DNA of 22,507 bases from VFKI01 sp033762075 (GTDB lineage Bacteria; Pseudomonadota; Gammaproteobacteria; DSM-16500): assembly GCA_033762075.1 (NCBI GenBank), contig JANRLY010000056.1, positions 1-22,507 on the forward strand, read 5' to 3'. The notes below the pieces were generated by a model. The model saw only the letters and a program-made list of their open reading frames with translations, made no database searches and was not told the DNA's origin. Positions within the stretch are counted from its first letter, which is position 1. Each line of letters starts with the position of its first letter. The translations under genes and the position numbers were made by a program. Below, piece by piece: positions 15,334 through 21,507 of this stretch.

Positions 15334-15768
15334 CTATGCATAAAAATTTTCTTTAAATTCACGCAGCTCTTTTCCAATGATTTCTAACTCTGCTTCATCT
15401 AATATCTTTTTAACTTTAGGGAAGAGTTTTGATTCTTCTTCTTTTGCGTGATGCAAAATGCTCTCTTTAACCTTTTTAAATTTTTCATTCCAATCCTCTT
15501 CAATCTTTATTTTGTTTAATGCATTTATTTCAATATGAGCATCCTTTTCCTCGGCTAGCAAATGTTTAACGATGTCTCGTAATTGCTCGTTATTTTTAAA
15601 ATAGGGATACCAAACTTTTTGCTCCATGGCTTCATGACGTATAAGATCCTCTGATAAAGCTTCAAACATTTGTTTTTTTGTCGCGTAATGATGTGAGGCA
15701 ACTCGAATGTCAGATAATTTCTTTCTGACTTTTTCATGCTCCGCAACGAGAAACTCGATAGCATTCAT
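15334..15768 (-). CDS. Hemerythrin HHE-domain protein
   Basis: A 144-aa four-helix-bundle protein with the di-iron ligand pattern: His11 (AEHEKV), His45 and Glu49 (IRHEAMEQ), His69/His78 in the third helix, and His107 with Glu111 (HHAKEEE). Such proteins bind oxygen, iron or nitric oxide and are linked to stress defence; the substrate cannot be told from the sequence. The ATG at 15768 has GGAG seven bases upstream. It lies downstream of the membrane-protein gene on the same strand and is convergent with the ankyrin-like gene. Confidence 0.88.
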   Translation of the reverse strand: MNAIEFLVAEHEKVRKKLSDIRVASHHYATKKQMFEALSEDLIRHEAMEQKVWYPYFKNNEQLRDIVKHLLAEEKDAHIEINALNKIKIEEDWNEKFKKVKESILHHAKEEESKLFPKVKKILDEAELEIIGKELREFKENFYA

Positions 15769-15800
15769 ATATTCACTCCATGAGATACTGTTGAAAAAAA

Positions 15801-16481
15801 CTATACATGTGGAAATCCAGATTCACTTGGACGATTTTTTTTAGCACAGCATTTTTCGCAATATTCCATACCATAATGCCCGCCAAAACAGCTTGAAAGA
15901 GCACCCACAAAAAACAATGCAAAGATGAAAAGCATGCTTATTCCAAGATCATTCGTTTCTTTTTGGGAATTCACAAGAGGCTGAGAAGTGTCAGAAGATT
16001 GCATATCTGAGAGCGACTGCGCAGAATCAGATGACTGCATCGTTTGAGGCGTTCTATCTTTATTTAGGGCGATGGCTGCAGGATGATGCGTGACAAACCC
16101 TTCATAGTAGGACACATAACGTGTAATATGAGTCGCAAACATGGCCATCAAAATTAACCCTACACACCATGCGGCAAATCCATAAAGAACACCTAAATGA
16201 CGTTTATTACAGTCAGAATATCCTAAGTATCCCGCTGTATATCCAGCAGTAAACATTGAAACAATTGTACTGATTAATAATCCAATAAAACCACCTATAG
16301 CTAAAGACATCATCCCTTGATTTGTCGTTTTCACAATAGACAAACCGATTGCTACGCTAAATAAGTTCAACAAAAAACTTATTCCTACTCCAACTAATGC
16401 ACCAATAATAACAGCTGTCCAAGAAAGACGTTTTAAGTAATGCATCTTATGGCCGGGTATCGCACAATGTTCATTGTTCAT
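15801..16481 (-). CDS. Conserved four-helix inner-membrane protein
   Basis: The 226-aa product has a first Gly-rich helix after RLSWTAVIIGALVGVG, then helices near residues 45-75, 80-105 and a final one near 180-205. The last two are separated by a Ser/Gln-rich periplasmic or cytoplasmic loop with a repeated SSDSAQ/SSDTSQ motif (about 135-165). The C-terminus is Cys-rich (EYCEKCCAKK), which could bind metal. The SWxAVIxGA opening resembles membrane proteins annotated as PhnA-like or hypothetical in Proteobacteria, without a known function. I choose the ATG at 16481 because AGGAG lies six bases upstream; a longer frame exists but has no such site. Confidence 0.75.
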   Translation of the reverse strand: MNNEHCAIPGHKMHYLKRLSWTAVIIGALVGVGISFLLNLFSVAIGLSIVKTTNQGMMSLAIGGFIGLLISTIVSMFTAGYTAGYLGYSDCNKRHLGVLYGFAAWCVGLILMAMFATHITRYVSYYEGFVTHHPAAIALNKDRTPQTMQSSDSAQSLSDMQSSDTSQPLVNSQKETNDLGISMLFIFALFFVGALSSCFGGHYGMEYCEKCCAKKNRPSESGFPHV

Positions 16482-16507
16482 GTAAATCTCCTTAATGTGT
16501 TTCAAAT

Positions 16508-16591
16508 TTAGAAAAGATGTGAGAATAAATAAATGATAACGAGTAGACCGAAAGGAACCCCTATTAACCATGCTAATAAATATTTAAGCAT
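16508..16591 (-). CDS. 27-aa hydrophobic membrane peptide
   Basis: A tiny gene too short for usual gene finders. ATG at 16591 with a perfect AGGAG seven bases upstream, 27 codons and a TAA stop at 16508-16510. The product begins MLKYLLAWLIGVPFGLL and continues as one hydrophobic segment ending SHLF, which is a single transmembrane helix. It precedes the four-helix membrane protein on the same strand by 26 nt, so the two are probably co-transcribed. The strong ribosome-binding site and the absence of any other use for this interval support it. Function unknown; a small regulatory subunit of its neighbour is a guess. Confidence 0.6.
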   Translation of the reverse strand: MLKYLLAWLIGVPFGLLVIIYLFSHLF

Positions 16592-16881
16592 GCATAATCT
16601 CCTATAAGTAAAAATAAAAATTCAAATAATTGTCTCTTTCAATTTCATTATTTTTTACGATATATCAATACGAAAACCCGAAAACCTACTTTTCCGATTT
16701 TCATTTTCAAAATGTAAGGAAAACTCATTATGAGTTGCTCAGGGTAAACCCTAGGACAAAAAAAATATCAGCACTTTATGGGATGAATAGAGGGATTAAA
16801 TAAATAATAATCAATGCTAATTATGCAAAGCGCGTGATTTAGAAGCAATACATTCAATTCAATTGCAAAAGGAGTTTTTAT
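16592..16881. promoter_or_regulatory. Divergent control region of the stress islet
   Basis: About 290 AT-rich bases between the 27-aa gene (minus) and the PRC-barrel gene (plus). A minus-strand TTGAAA with 17-bp spacing to TTTTAT is a possible promoter for the membrane-peptide operon. A short palindrome AGGGT-AA-ACCCT lies at 16741-16752. No clear sigma-70 site is visible for the plus-strand gene, which may use a stress sigma factor. No RNA gene was seen. Confidence 0.3.
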
Positions 16882-17250
16882 ATGTCAGAAGTCAAAGAAG
16901 TGCCTTACAACTTGGTAAGAACCAAAGAAGTCGTGGGAGTTGCTGTAAAAAATGCTCACGGTGAAGACTTAGGAAAAATTGAAGAGATTGTCTTAGACAA
17001 ACAAACCGGACAAACCTGTTATATTGTTTTGTCTTTTGGCGGCATGTTAAGCATAGGCGACAAGCTATTTGCTCTCCCTTGGGATATTGCTACCTATGAT
17101 CCAGAGGAAGAATGTTTCATTTTAGATATCGATAAAGACAAACTTAAAAACGCTCCAGGGTTTTCCAAAGATAATTGGCCTAATATGGCTGATAGAGCTT
17201 GGAATGAATCCATTAACAAATTTTATAACACCAAATCACATTGGGAATAA
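16882..17250 (+). CDS. PRC-barrel domain protein
   Basis: A 122-aa protein with one PRC-barrel domain (about residues 10-95: VVGVAVKNAHGEDLGKIEEI, TCYIVLSFGG, LFALPWDIATYDPEEECFIL) and a C-terminal extension ending in WNESINKFYNTKSHWE. Similar stand-alone PRC-barrel proteins accompany stress genes in many Proteobacteria; the ligand is unknown. There is a strong ribosome-binding site AAAGGAG before the ATG. It precedes the BON-domain gene by 26 nt, so they form a two-gene operon. Confidence 0.88.
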   Translation: MSEVKEVPYNLVRTKEVVGVAVKNAHGEDLGKIEEIVLDKQTGQTCYIVLSFGGMLSIGDKLFALPWDIATYDPEEECFILDIDKDKLKNAPGFSKDNWPNMADRAWNESINKFYNTKSHWE

Positions 17251-17276
17251 TTGAATTTTCAGGGAGCATGCTAAAT

Positions 17277-17819
17277 ATGTTTATCAAAATGTACTTAAGA
17301 TTTGCCTTGGCGTTATTTGCTTTTTTCTTTTCAAATTGCGTCTGGGCAAATGACATGCCAAACACTCCAGATAATCAAATTACTTCTGTTGTAAAAGATA
17401 AAATTGCATCAGATAGTTCATTATCAGGAGCAGCAATTCATGTGAAGAGCGTCCAAGGAGTTGTAACACTTTCAGGAAATGTAGAGTCTGACACTCAAGC
17501 AGAGACAGTCGTACAATTAGCAGAATCTACTCCTAATGTGAAAGATGTTGACACGAAACAACTAACAATCAAAGGCAGTAAACATCCAATGGATGATGCA
17601 TTAATTACTGCAAAAATAAAAGGCACGTTCTTACGGGAAAAAATATTTGGCGATAAAGATATTGCCTCAATGACGATTAACGTAGAAACGAATAATGGCG
17701 TTGTCTCATTAAGTGGCACAGCTGACAATCAAAGTCAAATAGACACTGCAAAATCAATTGCCAGTTCCACCAAAGGTGTTAAGGGCGTTAAGTCTACCGT
17801 GGAAATTTCCCGGCAATGA
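17277..17819 (+). CDS. Periplasmic protein with two BON domains (OsmY-like)
   Basis: The 180-aa product has a signal peptide (MFIKMYLRFALALFAFFF..., probable cleavage after CVWA) and two BON domains, about residues 33-95 (ITSVVKDKIASD, VQGVVTLSGNV) and 103-180 (LITAKIKGTFLRE, NNGVVSLSGTA). BON proteins bind lipids or stabilise the envelope under osmotic stress, as OsmY does. I start at the ATG at 17277 because AGGGAG lies ten bases upstream; the ATG at 17268 is too close to that site. A terminator follows at 17842-17890. Confidence 0.88.
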   Translation: MFIKMYLRFALALFAFFFSNCVWANDMPNTPDNQITSVVKDKIASDSSLSGAAIHVKSVQGVVTLSGNVESDTQAETVVQLAESTPNVKDVDTKQLTIKGSKHPMDDALITAKIKGTFLREKIFGDKDIASMTINVETNNGVVSLSGTADNQSQIDTAKSIASSTKGVKGVKSTVEISRQ

Positions 17820-17841
17820 GAAATTGGCTCTACATGTTTAG

Positions 17842-17890
17842 CTCTCGCCATTGTGAAACTCATAGTCTCGCAATGGTGAGAGATTTTTTT
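17842..17890 (+). terminator. Intrinsic terminator after the BON gene
   Basis: Stem CTCTCGCCATTG (17842-17853) pairs with CAATGGTGAGAG (17871-17882) over 12 bp with one G-U pair and a 17-nt loop, followed by ATTTTTTT. It lies 23 bp after the BON stop, in the convergent gap with the Tim44-like gene. Confidence 0.85.
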
Positions 17891-17899
17891 CACAGAAGA

Positions 17900-18619
17900 T
17901 TACTTCAACATTTTCTGAATCCGCTCACTGTACGCATGCAATTTAGCAACATCCGTAATGCCAGCTGAGGAATTGATTCGATTCACCACCCACTGATTAT
18001 TTTCACGGACAAACTGCCACAATTCGCGAAATGACTCTGGAGTATCTCGATCACCACTAATCAACTGACCAGTCGTGTCATTAATGTGATAATCAATCAT
18101 GCTGCCTTTCATTAACACCCAAAAATAATCTTTAGTGTCATCTAAAAAATCATCAATATCGACCACAATAAAATCGTCAAGATTAATTTGGTCAAGCACA
18201 TTTTCATCGTGTCTGTCCAACATCGCATCCGTTTGCGCTTTATAATTTAAATATAAAGCTTCACTCATGTAACCTTTTGCCAAATTTTGATTGCGCGCCG
18301 CCCACGCATTTTGTAACGCATAAAACGCTTCAACAATACGATTACGCATACCCGATAGATCCCAAACCGAATCAGCTTGAGAAAGTTGCGCCAGAAGTTG
18401 ATCGACATGTTTCTTTTTATTAATCGCGATACCACTCACGATCGCTGAATAGGCCACCATCAACGGCCACAAAATTAAACCTAATATGCCACCGCCACCG
18501 CCTCCATGTCCACCACCACCGCCGGCACGCGCATACAACACAGTACAAAAAATAATAGCAACCAGAGAAACGAAACTGATTAAAAAATTTTTATGGCGTC
18601 GCAATAATGAAATCTGCAT
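17900..18619 (-). CDS. Tim44-like domain membrane-anchored protein
   Basis: The 239-aa product has an N-terminal helix (FLISFVSLVAIIFCTVLYA), a short Gly/His-rich segment (AGGGGGHGGGGGG, about residues 32-44) and a second hydrophobic stretch (ILGLILWPLMVAYSAIVSGI). The C-terminal Tim44-like domain (about 85-239) has the helix FYALQNAWAARNQNLAKGYMSEAL, and closes with FRELWQFVRENNQWVVNRI. Bacterial homologues are poorly understood; the domain resembles the membrane-binding part of mitochondrial Tim44. It follows parB by 11 nt and is the last gene of the pabA-parB operon. Confidence 0.82.
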   Translation of the reverse strand: MQISLLRRHKNFLISFVSLVAIIFCTVLYARAGGGGGHGGGGGGILGLILWPLMVAYSAIVSGIAINKKKHVDQLLAQLSQADSVWDLSGMRNRIVEAFYALQNAWAARNQNLAKGYMSEALYLNYKAQTDAMLDRHDENVLDQINLDDFIVVDIDDFLDDTKDYFWVLMKGSMIDYHINDTTGQLISGDRDTPESFRELWQFVRENNQWVVNRINSSAGITDVAKLHAYSERIQKMLK

Positions 18620-18630
18620 ATACTTATCCT

Positions 18631-19440
18631 TTAAGAATCTTTTTCAAATTGAAATCCAAATCGGCCAAAGTGTCCTTCTAATTCATCAATATTATTGAAA
18701 CGAATTTTCACATAACCGCCACCACGATCCTCATAATCAATATTCACTTGATTGCCTAAATGATCCGTCAAAGCAGTTTCTAATTTTTTCAGATTGGAAT
18801 CACTGTAAACACCTTGCTGCTGATTCCCTTGTAAATGTTTTTTAATTGCGGATTCTAAACGACGGACACTCCATTTTTTGGCGACAGCTTCTTTTGCAAA
18901 ATGGTACTGATCTCTCTCAGATAAACCTGCCAGAATTTTACCGTGTCCCTCAGATAAATCATTTGAAATAAGCCACGCTTGCACGCGCGCGTCTAGTCGC
19001 AACAACCGGAGTGCATTTGTAATAGCGACACGTGACTTACCAACAGCTGCAGCAACTTCTTCATGCATATATTGAAATTCATCAATCAGTCGCTGATACG
19101 CTGCCGCTTCCTCTATAGGGTTGAGATCTGTACGACTGGTATTTTCAATGATGGCAGCTTGCAAGGCTTGCTCATCAGTATACTCACTGACGAGACAACT
19201 CACTTCAGATAATTCAGCCAATTGTGCTGCGCGCCACCGTCGTTCACCGGCAATAATTTCATACTGATCTGAAGAGGGCATGGGGCGGACAATGATCGGC
19301 TGCAATAAACCGCCGGTTGCTTTAATCGAGTCTGCTAATTCTTGTAGTTGTGTTGCATCAAAATGACGTCGCGGTTGATATTGCCCACGAATGAGTTGTT
19401 CGATTGAAATATGTTGCAGTATCGGCGATTTTTTTTTCAT
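18631..19440 (-). CDS. parB: Chromosome-partitioning protein ParB
   Basis: A 269-aa ParB/Spo0J protein, a CTP-dependent DNA clamp that binds parS and spreads. The N-terminal CTPase domain shows QYQPRRHFD, the AGERRWRAA box and IIENTSRTDLNPIEEA. The central helix-turn-helix is EEVAAAVGKSRVAITNALR. The C-terminal dimer domain (HLGNQVNIDYEDRGGGYVKI) is complete, so the protein looks functional. It starts within the pabA stop (ATGA, four-base overlap), which couples their translation. No parA lies beside it in this window, although parA-parB is the usual pairing. Confidence 0.93.
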   Translation of the reverse strand: MKKKSPILQHISIEQLIRGQYQPRRHFDATQLQELADSIKATGGLLQPIIVRPMPSSDQYEIIAGERRWRAAQLAELSEVSCLVSEYTDEQALQAAIIENTSRTDLNPIEEAAAYQRLIDEFQYMHEEVAAAVGKSRVAITNALRLLRLDARVQAWLISNDLSEGHGKILAGLSERDQYHFAKEAVAKKWSVRRLESAIKKHLQGNQQQGVYSDSNLKKLETALTDHLGNQVNIDYEDRGGGYVKIRFNNIDELEGHFGRFGFQFEKDS

Positions 19441-20009
19441 ATTTTCCCCATTGCCAAAAAATTTCCTAATAACGCCCGCCCTGATAACGTTAGCACAGAC
19501 TCAGGATGAAACTGTACACCAAAAACCGGTAGAGACCTATGCGCCAACGCCATGATTTCACCATTTTCGCAACGAGCTGTCACTTCTAAATCGGCAGGAA
19601 AATGCTCATCGCTCACAATCAGCGAATGATAACGCGCAACTGAGAGTGGATTTTCGAGCCCACAAAACAAATCTTTTCCATGATGGGTAATGATAGAAGA
19701 TTTACCATGCATAGGTTGACGGGCACGAGTGACCTTGCCGCCAAAAACTTGTCCAATCGCTTGATGACCCAGACAAACACCCAGCATCGGAATATGCCCC
19801 GCAAACTTTCTGATAGCCCCTAATGAGACCCCTGCTTCATCTGGCGTACAAGGGCCGGGTGAAAAAATTAAATGAGAAGGCGCCAAACGCCTAATCTCAT
19901 CGAGTGAAATCGCATCGTTACGCACCACTTGGCACTCTAAGCCCGCTTCTCTAACGTAGCGCGCCAAGTTGAATACGAATGAATCATAATTGTCGATTAT
20001 CAAAATCAT
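19437..20009 (-). CDS. Glutamine amidotransferase subunit PabA / TrpG
   Basis: A 190-aa class I glutaminase that releases ammonia for anthranilate synthase (tryptophan) or aminodeoxychorismate synthase (folate). The two uses cannot be separated from sequence alone. The catalytic triad is Cys79 in GVCLGHQAIG with His168 and Glu170 in GVQFHPESV. The N-terminus MILIIDNYDSFVFNLARY is canonical, so the start is the ATG at 20009 although the frame runs further upstream. There is no clear ribosome-binding site. A minus-strand TATACT at 20018-20023 would place the transcript start almost at the ATG, so a leaderless mRNA is possible. It heads the pabA-parB-Tim44-like operon. Confidence 0.93.
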   Translation of the reverse strand: MILIIDNYDSFVFNLARYVREAGLECQVVRNDAISLDEIRRLAPSHLIFSPGPCTPDEAGVSLGAIRKFAGHIPMLGVCLGHQAIGQVFGGKVTRARQPMHGKSSIITHHGKDLFCGLENPLSVARYHSLIVSDEHFPADLEVTARCENGEIMALAHRSLPVFGVQFHPESVLTLSGRALLGNFLAMGKI

Positions 20010-20025
20010 AGGATGCGAGTATAAT
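19997..20025 (+). promoter_or_regulatory. Promoter of murF, overlapping the start of pabA
   Basis: A -35 TTATCA (19997-20002), a 17-bp spacer and a perfect -10 TATAAT (20020-20025). Transcription would start near 20032, about 20 bases before the murF ATG. The site overlaps the first codons of pabA and a possible minus-strand -10, so the two directions may compete for polymerase. Confidence 0.6.
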
Positions 20026-20052
20026 GCAACAAATCCTATGGAACACAATTTT

Positions 20053-21402
20053 ATGATCCAATTTTCCTTAAAAGATGCCGCGCAACTTTTAAACACTGCA
20101 GCACCAGCCTCGGATATCGTCTTTCAAGGCATCCATCACGATAGCCGCGCGATTCAGCCTGGACAACTATTTGTCGCGATCAAAGGTGAACGCTTTGATG
20201 GTCATCAATTTATCCAAGCCGCTCAACAAAAAGGGGCTATCGCCGCACTGGTGATGCACCCCACTGAAATCGATTTTCCTCAGCTGATTGTGAAAGACAC
20301 CATTCAAGCGCTCGGTCAAATCACCACTGCCTGGCGTAATCAATTCGCCCTACCCTGCATCGGCGTCACCGGCAGCAACGGCAAAACGACTTTAAAAAAT
20401 ATGATCGCCGCAATTCTCATTGCACACTGTGACAATCAACCAGACGCTGTGCTTGCAACAATGGGCAATTTAAATAATGAAATCGGCCTCCCTCTAACAC
20501 TTGCCCGCTTCAATGCAAATCATCGTTTTGCCGTCATCGAAATGGGGATGAATCATTTTGGAGAAATTCATCGATTAACTTTACTCACGCGCCCAACGAT
20601 TGCTGTGATTACGAACGCGGCTGAATCGCATCTTGCCGGCGTCTCAGATCTTCAGGGTGTTGCAAAAGCAAAAGGTGAAATCCTAGATGGGCTCGACAGC
20701 AATGGGATTGCCATTTTAAATCGTGATGATCAATTTTATGAAATGTGGCGCAAACAACTCGGCACTCGACAGCATTTTAGCTTTGGCTTAGAAAATCCTG
20801 CCGACTTTTCTGCACATTCAATAAACGATTCTCATGCGATTTTCAAAACCCTGCAAGGAGAATTCCCAGTGACTTTATCCTTGCTCGGTAAACACAATTT
20901 AATGAATGCGCTTGCGGCAGCAGCTGCAACACTCGCTGCTGGCGCTTCCATCACAGCCGTGCAACAAGGACTTGCAAAAGTTGAAGCTGCGCCAGGCCGC
21001 ATGCAACGTCATCAACTCGACAATGGCGCAACACTCATCGACGACACTTACAATGCTAATCCCTTTTCTTTACAAGCGGCCGTTGCTACTTTACAAAATA
21101 GCTTAGGACACAAAATTCTTGTGTTAGGCGACATGAAAGAATTAGGGCCACAAGAAAAAATCTTTCACAAAGAAGCAGGTGATAAAATTCGCGCCGCAGG
21201 GATCGATCAACTTTACACATACGGCAATCTCACTCAAGAAACGGCAAAATCATTTGGTAAAAATGCTCAACACTTTACAGATCAACGTGAATTGATTTCA
21301 ACACTCCTTCCTCATCTCAACGAGAAAACCATTGTATTAGTCAAAGGTTCACGCTCAATGAAAATGGAAAATATTATTCACGCATTGTTGAATGGATCCT
21401 GA
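20053..21402 (+). CDS. murF: UDP-MurNAc-tripeptide D-Ala-D-Ala ligase MurF
   Basis: Last cytosolic amino-acid ligation of peptidoglycan precursor synthesis. The 449-aa product has the N-terminal UDP-binding domain (FQGIHHDSRAIQPGQLFVAI), the P-loop GVTGSNGKTT (104-113), VIEMGMNHFGEI, TNAAESHL, the MurF-specific GRMQRHQLDNGATLIDDTYN and LVLGDMKELG, and LVKGSRSMKMENI at the end. The ATG at 20053 has GGAA nine bases upstream; an in-frame ATG at 20038 would add five residues. murF usually sits in the dcw cluster between murE and mraY. Here it stands alone, divergent from pabA, which suggests relocation. Confidence 0.96.
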   Translation: MIQFSLKDAAQLLNTAAPASDIVFQGIHHDSRAIQPGQLFVAIKGERFDGHQFIQAAQQKGAIAALVMHPTEIDFPQLIVKDTIQALGQITTAWRNQFALPCIGVTGSNGKTTLKNMIAAILIAHCDNQPDAVLATMGNLNNEIGLPLTLARFNANHRFAVIEMGMNHFGEIHRLTLLTRPTIAVITNAAESHLAGVSDLQGVAKAKGEILDGLDSNGIAILNRDDQFYEMWRKQLGTRQHFSFGLENPADFSAHSINDSHAIFKTLQGEFPVTLSLLGKHNLMNALAAAAATLAAGASITAVQQGLAKVEAAPGRMQRHQLDNGATLIDDTYNANPFSLQAAVATLQNSLGHKILVLGDMKELGPQEKIFHKEAGDKIRAAGIDQLYTYGNLTQETAKSFGKNAQHFTDQRELISTLLPHLNEKTIVLVKGSRSMKMENIIHALLNGS

Positions 21403-21427
21403 ATAAATGCTCTGCATTTTTCAGGAT
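21396..21427. repeat. Hairpin over the murF stop codon
   Basis: ATCCTGAA-T-AAATGC and GCATTTTTCAGGAT form a 14-bp stem with one bulged T and a TCT loop. The murF TGA lies inside the left arm. No T-run follows, so it would act as a weak terminator or mRNA 3'-end stabiliser. The arms resemble the outer arms of the element at 3914-3978, so it may be a decayed copy of that repeat. Confidence 0.6.
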
Positions 21428-21439
21428 AACTTTCGTATT

Positions 21440-21471
21440 TCTAAGCGTAATTTTAATATTTTACGCTTAGA
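21440..21471. promoter_or_regulatory. Inverted repeat in the icd upstream region
   Basis: Perfect 11-bp arms TCTAAGCGTAA (21440-21450) and TTACGCTTAGA (21461-21471) with a 10-nt AT-rich loop. A possible icd promoter (TTTACG at 21460, 17 bp, TTAAAT at 21483) overlaps the right arm, so the repeat could be an operator or the end of the murF transcript. The choice is open. Confidence 0.4.
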
Positions 21472-21507
21472 TAATACTCACGTTAAATAAAATTAAAAGG
21501 AACTCCC

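Noticed and set aside
20010..20096. Longer pabA start at 20096
   Set aside because: It would add 29 residues without family similarity and would overlap the murF start; MILIIDNYDSF is the normal N-terminus.
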